Shown: positions 28,109 to 37,322, counted from the stretch's first letter. The stretch: DNA of 64,000 nucleotides from Paenibacillus sp. FSL K6-0276 (GCF_037977235.1 NZ_CP150276.1:5828001-5892000), one strand, 5' to 3'. A program made the numbers and translations. The notes: generated by a model not told the origin, from the sequence alone.

Positions 28109-28130
28109 ACTGTGTGCTTTCAATATTAGG

Positions 28131-29552
28131 TTAGTTGTTCCAACCAGACTGAATTTGCTCCAAAGCCTGATCCAGTGTCGCTGTACCACTCACGTAGTCA
28201 GTCATGCCTTTCCAGAAGGTACCTGCGCCCACTTTGCCCGGCATCAAGTCTGAACCATCAAAGCGGAGTGTGGAAGCATCTTGAACCAATTTCGCCATCC
28301 GGCGGTCGGATTCAGAGGTATACCAGTCAAGGGAAGCATCGTTCATTGGAGCAATTACGCCGCCAGACTGTACCCAACTCTTAATGGATTCTCCTGTAGT
28401 GAAGAATTCCATAACTGCACGAACTTCAGGACGATCATTGAACATAGCATAGATATCGCCAGCAACTAGCACTGGTTTACCATATTGAGGATCAATAGGC
28501 GGCAAGTAGAACCAATCATAATCTACATCAACCTTTGCAGTTTCAGGGAAGAAGCTTGTAATAAAGTTGCCGAGCATATTAAACCATGCTTTAGGAGGAT
28601 TATTGAACATTGGTGCTGGGGCATCGCCGAACGATGTCGTCACGATGGATTTAGCACCACCGTAGACATAATCCTTGTTTAGCCAAATTTTAGACATGGT
28701 TTCAACTGCATTCTTCACTTCTGGAGAGGTAAATGGCAACTCACCTTTTACCCATTTATCGTAGTTCTCAGGTGTAGTCGTGCGCAGCATTATATTTTCT
28801 ACCCAGTCTGTTGCCGGCCAGCCTGTTGCAGCACCGCTCTCAATGCCAATGGCCCAGGCAGGATCGCCGTCTTTAGCAATTTGCTCCGTAAGAGCCATTA
28901 ACTCATCCCAAGTTTCAGGAACCTTGTAGCCTGCTTCTTCAAATTGCTTCTTTGGATACCATACCAAGCTCTTTACATTACTACGGTTCCAGATTCCAGC
29001 CATAATCTTACCGTCTTTTCCGTCCATATTAGACATATCAAGCCAGCTCTTATTGTAATTAGCCGTCAATTTATCTTGATCGAGTACGCTGGTCAAATCG
29101 ATAACTTTGCCAGTCTTAGCAATCGAAGCTAGCAGACCCGGCTGCGGGAAGTCAGCGATATCCGGAGCATTTCCACCGTCTACTCGAATGTTTATCGTAG
29201 CTTCGAACTCCTTAGAGCCCTCGTATTGAATATCGATTCCTGTCTTCTCTTCAAATTCTTTGATACTGTTCTCAAATTTCACTTGGTCAGCATCTACGAA
29301 GGGGCCGAACATAGTTACTTTAGTTCCTTTGTAGTCGCCTTTCATTGCTAGTTCTAGCGGAGATCCCAAAGGCTCGGTGCTAGGAGCAGTTGTTTCTTTA
29401 TCGGTGTTATCCGCTGTTGGGCTTGCAGTTGCCGCAGGTGGATCTGTAGGCGCTGCATTATTATTACCCCCGCCGCATGCGCTCAGCATCATAGTGAAGG
29501 ATAAACACAGTACTAAAGCCAAAGACTTTTTACGTCCTGAGGTTTTCTTCAT
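28131..29552 (-). CDS. Sugar ABC transporter substrate-binding lipoprotein
   Basis: A 473-aa family 1 extracellular binding protein, probably for alpha-glucosides. The signal peptide ends in lipobox LSAC (Cys26), followed by a Gly/Asn/Thr/Ala linker rich in Pro. The mature part resembles AglE/MalE-type proteins (e.g. VTMFGPFVDADQVKFENSIKEFEEKTG). I chose ATG 29552 (MKKTSGRKKS), with AAAGGGG upstream; the frame remains open to 29618, but that part lacks a signal sequence. First gene of the transporter operon. Confidence 0.9.
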   Translation of the reverse strand: MKKTSGRKKSLALVLCLSFTMMLSACGGGNNNAAPTDPPAATASPTADNTDKETTAPSTEPLGSPLELAMKGDYKGTKVTMFGPFVDADQVKFENSIKEFEEKTGIDIQYEGSKEFEATINIRVDGGNAPDIADFPQPGLLASIAKTGKVIDLTSVLDQDKLTANYNKSWLDMSNMDGKDGKIMAGIWNRSNVKSLVWYPKKQFEEAGYKVPETWDELMALTEQIAKDGDPAWAIGIESGAATGWPATDWVENIMLRTTTPENYDKWVKGELPFTSPEVKNAVETMSKIWLNKDYVYGGAKSIVTTSFGDAPAPMFNNPPKAWFNMLGNFITSFFPETAKVDVDYDWFYLPPIDPQYGKPVLVAGDIYAMFNDRPEVRAVMEFFTTGESIKSWVQSGGVIAPMNDASLDWYTSESDRRMAKLVQDASTLRFDGSDLMPGKVGAGTFWKGMTDYVSGTATLDQALEQIQSGWNN

Positions 29553-29650
29553 CTTTTGTACATCCCCTTTAATGGTTTTAGAGATTGCTTCTGACTCAAT
29601 CATCCGGTACCCTGACATGTATAAGCAGCTTGTAGCAGATCACCTCCTTG

Positions 29651-29665
29651 CAAAGCTTTTCAGAA
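29651..29665. promoter_or_regulatory. Partial operator-like repeat upstream of the binding-protein gene
   Basis: CAAAGCTTTTCAGAA repeats one half of the 20-bp palindrome at 29841-29860; AAAGCTTTTCAGAA is identical in both, with starts 195 bp apart. It sits in the leader about 100 bp upstream of the binding-protein start and could be an auxiliary site for the LacI-type regulator. Confidence 0.4.
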
Positions 29666-29712
29666 TATAAGGAACTATGCTAAAAACAAACTGAATCACA
29701 ACTCCCGTATTA

Positions 29713-29726
29713 TAATAGCGCTTACA
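29713..29726. promoter_or_regulatory. Catabolite-responsive (cre-like) site
   Basis: On the minus strand TGTAAGCGCTATTA matches the CcpA cre consensus TGWAANCGNTNWCA at all but one position. It abuts a minus-strand TATAAT at 29710-29715, so bound CcpA (or the local LacI regulator) would block the sugar operon promoter. Confidence 0.55.
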
Positions 29727-29840
29727 TTTTTATAGTATCACATAAAGTAAGCGTTCCCAATCCATATTTGAAATTTTTTGGTAAAAATTATTTTTATTAT
29801 CCAAGCAGATATTCAAATGTTGATTAAGACGAGTGCGGAA

Positions 29841-29860
29841 TTCTGAAAAGCTTTTCAGAA
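29841..29860. promoter_or_regulatory. Perfect 20-bp palindrome, candidate LacI-family operator
   Basis: TTCTGAAAAGCTTTTCAGAA lies 24 bp past the lacI-type gene stop and upstream of the sugar operon promoter. Its low G+C and missing U-tract argue against a terminator. The partial copy nearer the operon supports an operator role. Confidence 0.5.
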
Positions 29861-29883
29861 GGTGGTACAAAAGTGAACTACCC

Positions 29884-30888
29884 TTATTTCTCCCTTGTAG
29901 ATTCCCGCACAATCAGCTTATGCTCCATCTTCTCATTCAATACCTGCACTTCTCCTGTTGTAAGTAATTCATGCAGCTTCTCGGCTGCACGATACCCTAA
30001 CTCGTAAATCGGCTGTGCAATCGTAGTCAGCTTCGGGATGAACATACTCGACATCCTTAGATTATCAAACCCAATCACAGATACCTGACCCGGAACAAGA
30101 ATATTACGATCCTTCAGATAAGAAATCGTCCCCATCGCGAATTCATCGGCAACACAGAAGACGGCAGTCAGATCGGGGTAATCGGTAAATAGTTCATGCG
30201 CAGCTTGATAGGCATGCTCAAACCGGTGACTAGCATATTTGCTCTTTACAATATTCCGCTCTAGCCCCGACTCTGTTAGTGCTCTTACAAACCCCTCATA
30301 ACGAGGTGGGCCTGATACGGAATTATCATGGTTAAAACCGATCATACCAATGTCTTTATGACCTAAGTCAATTAGAAACTTTACCGCTTCGTAAGCAGCC
30401 GCTTCATCATCCACCTCCACATTTGGAATGTCGAACTCATCAGAATGCGAGGATACTAGCACAAATGGAATTCTACAACCGACCAATTTGTCATGATATT
30501 CAGGGTAAAGGACATCACTGGCGAATACGATTCCATCCACCTGTTTCTCATGGAAGTTATCAATATAGGACAAGAGTCGTTCTTTATCGCGGTCCGTATT
30601 GCAGATCATAAGACTGTACCCAAGCTTGATGCATGCATCCTGCATTCCCCGAATAACACCCGCGAAATACAGGTTCTCAATATCCGGAATAAGCAGGCCC
30701 AGTGTAAAGGACTTCTTGTAAATCAGACCTCGTGCAAATGAATTAGGTTGATACCGCAATCGTTCTACAGCCTCCATCACTCGATTCCGTTTGCTCTCCA
30801 CTACCGAATTCGGTGCATTCATAACACGTGATACTGTGCTAATCGACACCTCGGCCATTCTGGCAACATCTCTTATGGTTGGCTTCAT
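29884..30888 (-). CDS. LacI family transcriptional regulator
   Basis: A 334-aa repressor with N-terminal HTH TIRDVARMAEVSISTVSRVMN and hinge YQPNSFARGL, followed by a sugar-binding core (LGLLIPDIENLYFAGVIRG). The start MKPTIRDVA at 30888 has AAAGGAAG 8 nt upstream; the frame to 30954 is an upstream extension. It lies directly upstream of the sugar import and phosphorolysis operon in the same direction and is very probably its regulator. A cre-like site lies in its own promoter region. Confidence 0.9.
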   Translation of the reverse strand: MKPTIRDVARMAEVSISTVSRVMNAPNSVVESKRNRVMEAVERLRYQPNSFARGLIYKKSFTLGLLIPDIENLYFAGVIRGMQDACIKLGYSLMICNTDRDKERLLSYIDNFHEKQVDGIVFASDVLYPEYHDKLVGCRIPFVLVSSHSDEFDIPNVEVDDEAAAYEAVKFLIDLGHKDIGMIGFNHDNSVSGPPRYEGFVRALTESGLERNIVKSKYASHRFEHAYQAAHELFTDYPDLTAVFCVADEFAMGTISYLKDRNILVPGQVSVIGFDNLRMSSMFIPKLTTIAQPIYELGYRAAEKLHELLTTGEVQVLNEKMEHKLIVRESTREK

Positions 30889-30962
30889 AATGATAACTTC
30901 CTTTTTTAGGTAACTTTTCGATGTGATTATAGCAAGCCCGATTGGAAATAACAATAGAATTT

Positions 30963-30976
30963 TTGAAGCGCTTACA
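30963..30976. promoter_or_regulatory. cre-like site upstream of the lacI-type gene
   Basis: TTGAAGCGCTTACA shares the AAGCGCTTACA core with the site at 29713-29726 and lies about 75 bp upstream of the regulator start. It may bind CcpA or the regulator itself. Confidence 0.5.
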
Positions 30977-31144
30977 TTATTTTAAAAAATTCATCTTCTC
31001 CTCCTCTTTCTTCACTCGGAAGACAGACAACTTACTTAAAGTGTGTATATAGTTTTATTACATGGTATACTAGCCGAGTAGCGATATTCGTAGCTACAAA
31101 TACTGCTCTAGGAGCATAGAGCATTTATTATAGGAGGGATAACA

Positions 31145-32158
31145 TTGAAACAACCTCGTGACATTCGATTCTCCGTACTGGACCTAGCTTCTATTGTGGA
31201 AGGGGGTACAGCGGCAGACTCTTTTCATAACTCTTTAGATTTAGCCCGCCATGCTGAGACGTGGGGCTATCATCGGTATTGGTTCGCTGAACATCATAAT
31301 ATGATCGGTGTTGCCAGCTCTGCTACCTCACTCCTTATCGGTCATATTGCTGGTGGCACGCAAAGCATACGTGTTGGTTCTGGTGGCATTATGCTATCCA
31401 ACCACGCACCACTTGTTATTGCCGAACAGTTCGGGACACTCGAATCTCTATATCCGGGACGGATTGATCTTGGACTGGGCAGAGCTCCCGGATCTGATCA
31501 ACCAGCTTCCCGTGCCCTGCGTCGTGGTCTCGGAAGCGATGGCAGTGAATTCCCTGAGCAGCTAAGTGAACTCAGAGCTTACTTCGACTCTGCGGGAGCA
31601 GGATCGCGCCCGGCTGGAGTGCGCGCGGTTCCCGGAGAAGGCTTGAATATTCCCATTTGGCTACTAGGCTCCAGCGGCTTTAGTTCCGAGCTGGCAGCCA
31701 AGCTAGGTTTGCCTTTTGCCTTTGCCAGCCATTTCGCACCAGAGTATTTACTTCAGGCTCTGCACATCTATCATAGCAATTTCCGTCCATCAGCAGCATT
31801 AGATAAGCCTTATGTTATGATCGGACTAGGGGTTTCAGCAGCTGATACCGTAGATGAGGCAAGAAGACTAGCCACCTCGCAGCAGCAACAGTTCCTCAAC
31901 ATCATCCGCGGGCGTACAGGCAAGCTACAGCCACCCGTTGAAAGTATGGATGGGCTATGGACGATGCAAGAAAAAGCAATCATGCTCGACAAGCAGCGCT
32001 ATTCTTTCTCTGGCGATAAGGCAGCAATTAAAGAACGTCTTCAAGAAATCCTGGAAGAGACCCAAGCGGATGAACTGATTATCTCCGCAGGGATTTATGA
32101 TCATGATGCTCGTCTTCGTTCATATGAAATTGTAGCCGAGGCTATGAAGGAAATGTAG
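31145..32158 (+). CDS. LLM-class flavin-dependent monooxygenase (MsnO8-like)
   Basis: A 337-aa luciferase-like oxidoreductase using reduced flavin. Family landmarks are RYWFAEHHNMIGVASSAT, RVGSGGIMLSNHAPLVIAEQFGTL and PGRIDLGLGRAPGSD. It starts at TTG 31145, with AGGAGG 7 nt upstream and no better ATG. Substrate unknown; many paralogues are annotated as alkanal monooxygenase-like. It is monocistronic with a strong terminator and has no clear relation to neighbours. Confidence 0.87.
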   Translation: MKQPRDIRFSVLDLASIVEGGTAADSFHNSLDLARHAETWGYHRYWFAEHHNMIGVASSATSLLIGHIAGGTQSIRVGSGGIMLSNHAPLVIAEQFGTLESLYPGRIDLGLGRAPGSDQPASRALRRGLGSDGSEFPEQLSELRAYFDSAGAGSRPAGVRAVPGEGLNIPIWLLGSSGFSSELAAKLGLPFAFASHFAPEYLLQALHIYHSNFRPSAALDKPYVMIGLGVSAADTVDEARRLATSQQQQFLNIIRGRTGKLQPPVESMDGLWTMQEKAIMLDKQRYSFSGDKAAIKERLQEILEETQADELIISAGIYDHDARLRSYEIVAEAMKEM

Positions 32159-32174
32159 GATTGTAATCTTAACT

Positions 32175-32237
32175 AAGGCAAGACGATATCTGATTCAGGG
32201 AATGATCCCGTTTTCAGATATGCGTTTTGCCTTTTTT
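32175..32237 (+). terminator. Terminator of the LLM monooxygenase gene
   Basis: A long imperfect stem pairs AAGGCAAGACGATATCTGA with TCAGATATGCGTTTTGCCTT and ends in TTTTTT. Confidence 0.8.
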
Positions 32238-32633
32238 GTTTCGTTTTTAAAATCGTTCTTAATAAAATACTTCAAAACTATAATAAACAATAAAAATAAA
32301 GAGATATAGAGAGAAATCAAGCGATAAATAGGTCATTCAGTTATTATTTAGCCGAATATGATCCAATTAGTTGCAATACATCATTTTTCTTTGGATATTA
32401 TTTTGATTATACTTTATGTATTCGCTATAACGAACGATTTGTATTTTATTTATGCCCTCTCCTATCGCTCTTACAGAGATTCCGGCATGCATTAGGAGAA
32501 GTAGTACCTTGCGAAACTACTTATTTCGACAATGTAAGATGGAATAATCGATTTAAACGGAGGATTTTGCCGGAAGCCCGCAGATCTTGTTCGCCAACAG
32601 CTAAAATGGGCTCAGGAGAAAGGAGCGAGGAAA
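32238..32633 (+). other. A+T-rich gene-free leader before the LPNTA surface-protein gene
   Basis: No ORF here looks coding. The first 220 bp are very A+T rich, and the last 170 bp can fold. A perfect 7-bp hairpin AAGTAGT/ACTACTT lies at 32499-32522, and a longer pairing AGCCC/GGGCT around 32575-32613 encloses TGTT/AACA. The Shine-Dalgarno GGAGAAAGGAG follows at about 32615. It may be a structured 5' leader, but I match it to no known riboswitch. Confidence 0.4.
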
Positions 32634-33590
32634 ATGAAGAAGAAATATCGCTCGGCCTTTATAGCTACTTATGCTCTGATTATTCTGGCAGGAGTAATAT
32701 GGCAGGCTGGCGGGGTAAGCGCTCAGGATACCATTAAACTTACTGTGAATTCTCATAGCACGAGCACAGCCACCATGAACAATATGAAGCCTGGTGACGA
32801 AATGAGCTCATTGTACACGATTATTAACGATGGTGATGAGGGCTTTGATTATTTCGTAGACTTCAAATTCATCTCTGGAGACGTAGAATTGTACAATATT
32901 CTCCAAATGACACTCGAAAAAGAGGGAGTAATCATCTATTCGGGAGTGATGAGTGAGGCTGCTGGTAGAGTCACCATCGGTTCACTCGCCGGAGGTGAGC
33001 AAAGTGCAATCCAAATGGATGTAACTTTCCCATGGGAAGCCGGCAACGAATATCAGGGGAAGGCCACGACCGTAGCTTTTGAATTCTCCGCTTCTGGAGA
33101 ACCTGGTCCATCCGCTGAACCTAGTCCTACGCCGACGTCGACAGCTACACCGGCGCCTACAAGTTCACCAACACCTACAGATTCACCTACGACAACAACT
33201 ACACCGGCACCTACAAGTTCACCAACACCTACAAGTTCACCTACGGCTGTCGTAACACCAGGTCAATCGGTGCCACCAACACCATCGCCTACAGCTTTAG
33301 CTTCACCGCCTGCAGTAGATGAGATTAGCGTCACCGAAGCGCCAATCCCATTGGGCGGAAGCGATAATGAGCCTACAGCATCACCAGGTGCTGGCAGCCA
33401 AACTATCAGTGCAACGCCTCAGCCAAGCGATGAAGTATCCTTGCCTGATGACGAGCTACCTTTGGGAGCGCCTGATGCAGGTGACAAGCTTCCAAATACC
33501 GCTGAGCCTTGGTATAACATGATTCTCGCCAGCTTAGCCATCGCTGTAGTCAGTGTGATCATCATGCGTAGATTGAAATCGAAAAAATAA
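32634..33590 (+). CDS. LPNTA-anchored cell-wall surface protein
   Basis: A 318-aa secreted protein. It has a signal peptide (residues 1-30, ending VSA), a folded N-terminal domain (31-153) with a TasA/camelysin-like look (KPGDEMSSLYTIINDGDEGFDYFVDF), a Pro/Thr/Ser-rich stalk (about 158-225), an acidic linker, and a sorting signal: LPNTA at 286-290, a hydrophobic helix and RRLKSKK tail. LPNTA is the motif type used by class D sortases, and such a gene follows 34 bp downstream. The N-terminal domain function is unknown; surface display on the peptidoglycan is inferred. Confidence 0.85.
   Translation: MKKKYRSAFIATYALIILAGVIWQAGGVSAQDTIKLTVNSHSTSTATMNNMKPGDEMSSLYTIINDGDEGFDYFVDFKFISGDVELYNILQMTLEKEGVIIYSGVMSEAAGRVTIGSLAGGEQSAIQMDVTFPWEAGNEYQGKATTVAFEFSASGEPGPSAEPSPTPTSTATPAPTSSPTPTDSPTTTTTPAPTSSPTPTSSPTAVVTPGQSVPPTPSPTALASPPAVDEISVTEAPIPLGGSDNEPTASPGAGSQTISATPQPSDEVSLPDDELPLGAPDAGDKLPNTAEPWYNMILASLAIAVVSVIIMRRLKSKK
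33120..33262 (+). repeat. In-frame Pro/Thr/Ser tandem repeat
   Basis: The segment CTACACCGGCxCCTACAAG followed by TTCACCAACACCTACA recurs twice in frame (about 33147 and 33201), encoding TPAPTSSPTPT units of the surface-protein stalk. Near-identical units suggest length variation between strains. Confidence 0.7.
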
Positions 33591-33624
33591 CAACATTTAG
33601 TACCATAAGTCTGGAGGAGAGAGT

Positions 33625-34278
33625 ATGAAGAAGCGTAATGGTGTCTTACTAGCCGTGAAGCTAATCTTCATACTCTCTTTAGTTGTGCTGATTTACTCCG
33701 TCATTCAAGTCATCAAAGCACCGATTGAGGCCAAGCAGGCCCTAAATGATTGGGCAAAAAAGAGGGAGGAAGCCATCGCCCGTCCCCTTCCAAACGAAGA
33801 AACTCCTCTTCCTAAGGGAATGATCAGTTCCCCAAAAGAACAACTTACTTCTCCTCCTTCCTATACAGAGAGTGAGGTGATCGGGGAAATCCGCTTCCCT
33901 ACCTTAAATAAAAAGGTAGCTATTCTGGAAGGCACTGAAAGCCCCGAGTTAAAAAAAGGGGCCGGACACTATATAGGTAGCGCAGCGATCGGTGCCGTCG
34001 GCAATAGTGTGCTTGCTGGACACCGTGATACCGTGTTCCGCAATCTAGGAGAACTTGTCGCAGGAGATCTTATTGAGCTAGAAAGCACTGATGGTATATT
34101 CACATATAAAGTGACCGGCAGCACGATTGTAGATGGGAATGAACGCGGCGCAATAAAACCAAGCGAAAAGGCCATTCTTACTTTGATCACCTGTTATCCT
34201 TTTTCATACGTTGGGTCAGCCCCAGACCGGTATTTACTTTCAGCGAAGCTAGTGAAGCAAGAGTCATTGCCTCATTAA
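33625..34278 (+). CDS. srtD: Class D sortase
   Basis: A 217-aa membrane transpeptidase: TM anchor at about residues 8-30, extracytoplasmic helical linker, then the sortase barrel with catalytic His133 (LAGHRDTVF), Cys190 (TLITCYPF) and Arg202 (PDRYLL). The TLITCYPF sequence fits class D. It cleaves the LPXTA-type signal and links the protein to peptidoglycan. Its neighbour carries LPNTA, so they are an enzyme-substrate pair in one operon (34 bp apart). Start ATG 33625 follows GGAGGAGAG. Confidence 0.9.
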   Translation: MKKRNGVLLAVKLIFILSLVVLIYSVIQVIKAPIEAKQALNDWAKKREEAIARPLPNEETPLPKGMISSPKEQLTSPPSYTESEVIGEIRFPTLNKKVAILEGTESPELKKGAGHYIGSAAIGAVGNSVLAGHRDTVFRNLGELVAGDLIELESTDGIFTYKVTGSTIVDGNERGAIKPSEKAILTLITCYPFSYVGSAPDRYLLSAKLVKQESLPH

Positions 34279-34374
34279 AGCTAATCCTAACTCTCAATCT
34301 TCTTCCTCAGGGATGAGACCGGATATGGAAAGTGATACTATATAGATACAATAGTAAAGAGGAGATGACCCACA

Positions 34375-35607
34375 ATGAAAAAAGAGGTTATAGAACGGTT
34401 TATTTCATATGCTCAAATGGATACCCAATCCAACGAGGATAATGAGACTTGTCCATCCACTCCGGGGCAGATGGTGCTGGCCCACAAGCTGGTCGAAGAA
34501 CTCAAGGAAATCGGCATGGATGAAGTGCAGGTGGACGAGTATGGTTATGTCATGGCCACTCTCCCAGCGAATACTGAGAAAGATGTTCCGACTATTGGTT
34601 TTTTGGCACATCTGGATACGGCGACTGATTTCACAGGAACGAATGTAAAGCCGCAGATTGTGGATAACTACGATGGCAAAGATATCATTTTGAACAAAGA
34701 GTTGAATGTTGTATTATCCACAGCGAGCTTTCCGGAGCTTCCGGAATATAAAGGCCATACATTAATTACAACCGATGGCACCACCCTGCTTGGAGCAGAC
34801 AATAAAGCCGGTATTGCCGAGATTATGACAGCCATGAATTATCTCCTTCAGCATCCTGAAATCAAGCGTGGCAAGATTAGAGTCGCCTTCACACCGGATG
34901 AAGAAATCGGCCGCGGTCCTCATAAATTTGACGTAACTGCTTTTAATGCTTCCTATGCTTACACTGTGGACGGAGGCCCTCTTGGTGAACTAGAATATGA
35001 AAGCTTCAATGCCGCATCTGCCAAAATCTCAGTCTACGGCGTTAATGTACACCCTGGTACTGCCAAGGGAAAAATGATTCATTCCGCAAAAATCGCCATG
35101 GCACTACATCTTAGACTCCCTTCTGAGGAAGCTCCAGAATTCACAGACGGTTATGAAGGCTTCTACCACCTAAGCTCCATAGAAGGTACCCCGGAGTTCA
35201 GTAAGCTCCAATATATTATCCGTGACTTCGACCGCGAGAAATTTGAGGCACGTAAAGCCTATCTTTCTGCCATCGTAGATGAATTCAAGAGCATCCACGG
35301 TGAAGAGAACATCGTACTTGAAATGAAAGACCAATATTACAACATGCGCGAAAAAATCGAACCCGTGCGTCATATCGTCGATATTGCCCATGAGGCGATG
35401 GAGAACCTTAATATCACACCGATCATCCGCCCGATTCGCGGAGGAACAGACGGTTCGCAGCTTTCCTATATGGGCATGCCGACGCCTAATATTTTCACTG
35501 GTGGCGAAAATTTTCATGGAAAATTCGAATACGCCTCTGCAGACAACATGGTAAAATCTGTGAACGTCATCGTGGAGATCGCTAAACTGTTCGAAGAGAA
35601 AGCCTAA
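34375..35607 (+). CDS. pepT: Peptidase T (aminotripeptidase)
   Basis: A 410-aa cytosolic M20 metallopeptidase that removes N-terminal residues from tripeptides. Zinc-site residues appear in order: HLDTATD (near 79), LGADNKAG (about 141), the catalytic Glu pair in TPDEEIGRG (about 173), VDGGPLGE, and His in NIFTGGENFHGKFE. Length is standard for the family. Start ATG 34375 has GAGGAG 9 nt upstream. A terminator follows. Confidence 0.95.
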   Translation: MKKEVIERFISYAQMDTQSNEDNETCPSTPGQMVLAHKLVEELKEIGMDEVQVDEYGYVMATLPANTEKDVPTIGFLAHLDTATDFTGTNVKPQIVDNYDGKDIILNKELNVVLSTASFPELPEYKGHTLITTDGTTLLGADNKAGIAEIMTAMNYLLQHPEIKRGKIRVAFTPDEEIGRGPHKFDVTAFNASYAYTVDGGPLGELEYESFNAASAKISVYGVNVHPGTAKGKMIHSAKIAMALHLRLPSEEAPEFTDGYEGFYHLSSIEGTPEFSKLQYIIRDFDREKFEARKAYLSAIVDEFKSIHGEENIVLEMKDQYYNMREKIEPVRHIVDIAHEAMENLNITPIIRPIRGGTDGSQLSYMGMPTPNIFTGGENFHGKFEYASADNMVKSVNVIVEIAKLFEEKA

Positions 35608-35641
35608 ATCGTTATCTATATTACTCCATAGTTTACACAAC

Positions 35642-35685
35642 AAAATCCCTGTAGAAGTCTATCCAGACCTCTCAGGGATTTTTTC
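35642..35685 (+). terminator. Terminator of pepT
   Basis: The stem AAAATCCCTG/CAGGGATTTT with a 21-nt loop runs into TTTTTT. Confidence 0.85.
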
Positions 35686-35802
35686 ATGTTCAAATACCTG
35701 ATATATTTCTGTAAAAATACTGCATTTCCATGAAAGCTGTGCTAACATTACAGTTTGTTTATGGAATAACAGGAAATTAATCATTACGTAAGAAGGTGTA
35801 CA

Positions 35803-37194
35803 ATGAAGCAAAATAATCACCAGGAGTTCAATCTGGTAAAATTGACTTGGCCGATATTCCTGGAACTGTTCCTATTCATGCTCATGGGTAGTGTGGATAC
35901 TTTTATGATTAGCTCCGTGTCGGACGATGCCGTATCGGGTGTCGGTGCAGCGAATCAGATCATTGCTATAGCAATTCTAGTCCTCAGTGTAATTGGTAAC
36001 GGCGCGGCTATCGTGGTCTCCCAATACCTCGGTTCCAAAAAACCTCTGGAAGCCGCTCAAGTGACCGGCAATGCTATTACCCTAAACCTGATAGTAGGCA
36101 TTATCCTAAGTGCGTTTTTGCTGATATTCGGCGGGACCCTACTGACTGCCCTGAATGTAAAAGGAGATCTTCTCGTTTATGCCAAATCCTATATGCATAT
36201 TGTCGGGGGCGGTATTTTTCTTCAAGCATTAATCAATGCTCTGGCGACCACTATCCGTACGCACGGCTTCACCAAACAGACGATGGTCGTATCCTTGCTC
36301 ATGAACATCATTCACGTGGTGGGTAACTACCTACTCATCTATGGTCATTTTGGACTTCCAGCGTTAGGTGTGGAAGGTGCAGCTATCTCGACGGTAATCA
36401 GTCGTTTTATCTGCCTTATTATTTTCTTCTTACTGCTCTACAGAGTGATGGAGGTACGGGTGAAGTTAACCTATTACATTCATCTTTCCAAAAAATATGT
36501 GCTGCAAATTCTCAAAATCGGCATCCCGTCCGCTTTTGAATCGATTATCTATCAATCTTGTCAGCTTGTATTCACACTGTATATCACCTATTTGGGCGCT
36601 GAAGCTATGGCTACTCGCCAATACGCACTCAACATTTCCAATTATATTTATTTATTCAGTGTAGCTGTCTCTATGGGAACCTCCATCGTCGTAGGACATC
36701 TGGCGGGAGCTAGACGCCCTGATGAGGCCTATAAACGTGTATTCTCTAGTGTGAAGTGGGCGTTGCTGGTTACAGTAATAATAGATGCTCTGGTGATTTT
36801 CTTCCGGGTGCCATTATTCGGCCTCTTCACAGACAATGAGAACATCATTCTGATGGGGGCTCAGGTTATTCTGCTTAGTTTCTTCCTGGAAACCGGACGC
36901 ACAACCAATTTGGTCATTATTAACTCACTACGCGCCTCGGGCGATGCGAAGTTTCCTGTATATATGGGACTGATCTCCATGGTCTGCATGAGCTTACCCC
37001 TTGGCTATTTCCTAGTGTTCCAACTTCATCTAGGGTTAGCCGGTGTGTGGATTGCCACTGCGGCCGATGAGTGGGTAAGAGCTGTCATTATGTATTTCCG
37101 CTGGAAGAGTCGGGCTTGGGAGAAACACGGACTTATTCAGCACGATGATGTAGAACACGGAACACCTTACACTACCCCTGCAGCTGTAAATTAA
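35803..37194 (+). CDS. MATE family efflux transporter
   Basis: A 463-aa cation-coupled multidrug/organic cation exporter with 12 TM segments in two homologous halves. The N-terminal LTWPIFLELFLFMLMGSVDTFMISSVSDDAVSGVGAANQI is characteristic, and the second half repeats the pattern from LKIGIPSAFESIIYQSCQLVFTLYI. Start ATG 35803 follows AAGAAGGTG. It is a single-gene unit between terminators. Substrates are unknown. Confidence 0.9.
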   Translation: MKQNNHQEFNLVKLTWPIFLELFLFMLMGSVDTFMISSVSDDAVSGVGAANQIIAIAILVLSVIGNGAAIVVSQYLGSKKPLEAAQVTGNAITLNLIVGIILSAFLLIFGGTLLTALNVKGDLLVYAKSYMHIVGGGIFLQALINALATTIRTHGFTKQTMVVSLLMNIIHVVGNYLLIYGHFGLPALGVEGAAISTVISRFICLIIFFLLLYRVMEVRVKLTYYIHLSKKYVLQILKIGIPSAFESIIYQSCQLVFTLYITYLGAEAMATRQYALNISNYIYLFSVAVSMGTSIVVGHLAGARRPDEAYKRVFSSVKWALLVTVIIDALVIFFRVPLFGLFTDNENIILMGAQVILLSFFLETGRTTNLVIINSLRASGDAKFPVYMGLISMVCMSLPLGYFLVFQLHLGLAGVWIATAADEWVRAVIMYFRWKSRAWEKHGLIQHDDVEHGTPYTTPAAVN

Positions 37195-37204
37195 CGTATA
37201 TACT

Positions 37205-37252
37205 TAGGTGGTTCTTTAAGATCATACTAGATCTTACGGGGGCACCTTTTTT
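37205..37252 (+). terminator. Terminator of the MATE gene
   Basis: Arms AGGTG...AAGATC and GATCTT...CACCT form a bipartite stem, followed by TTTTTTATT. Confidence 0.75.
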
Positions 37253-37322
37253 ATTGCATCATGATTACATAAAATTAGAGAATGGATGAAGCATTCTACG
37301 TTACAATAGATAGAACATTATC

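Noticed and set aside
32460..32633. Possible riboswitch upstream of the LPNTA protein gene
   Set aside because: Hairpins exist, but I could not match the core of any cyclic di-GMP, SAM, purine or other known class, so only a structured leader is recorded.
33120..33262. Mobile or satellite repeat in the Pro/Thr region
   Set aside because: It is in-frame coding repetition of a surface-protein stalk, a common feature.
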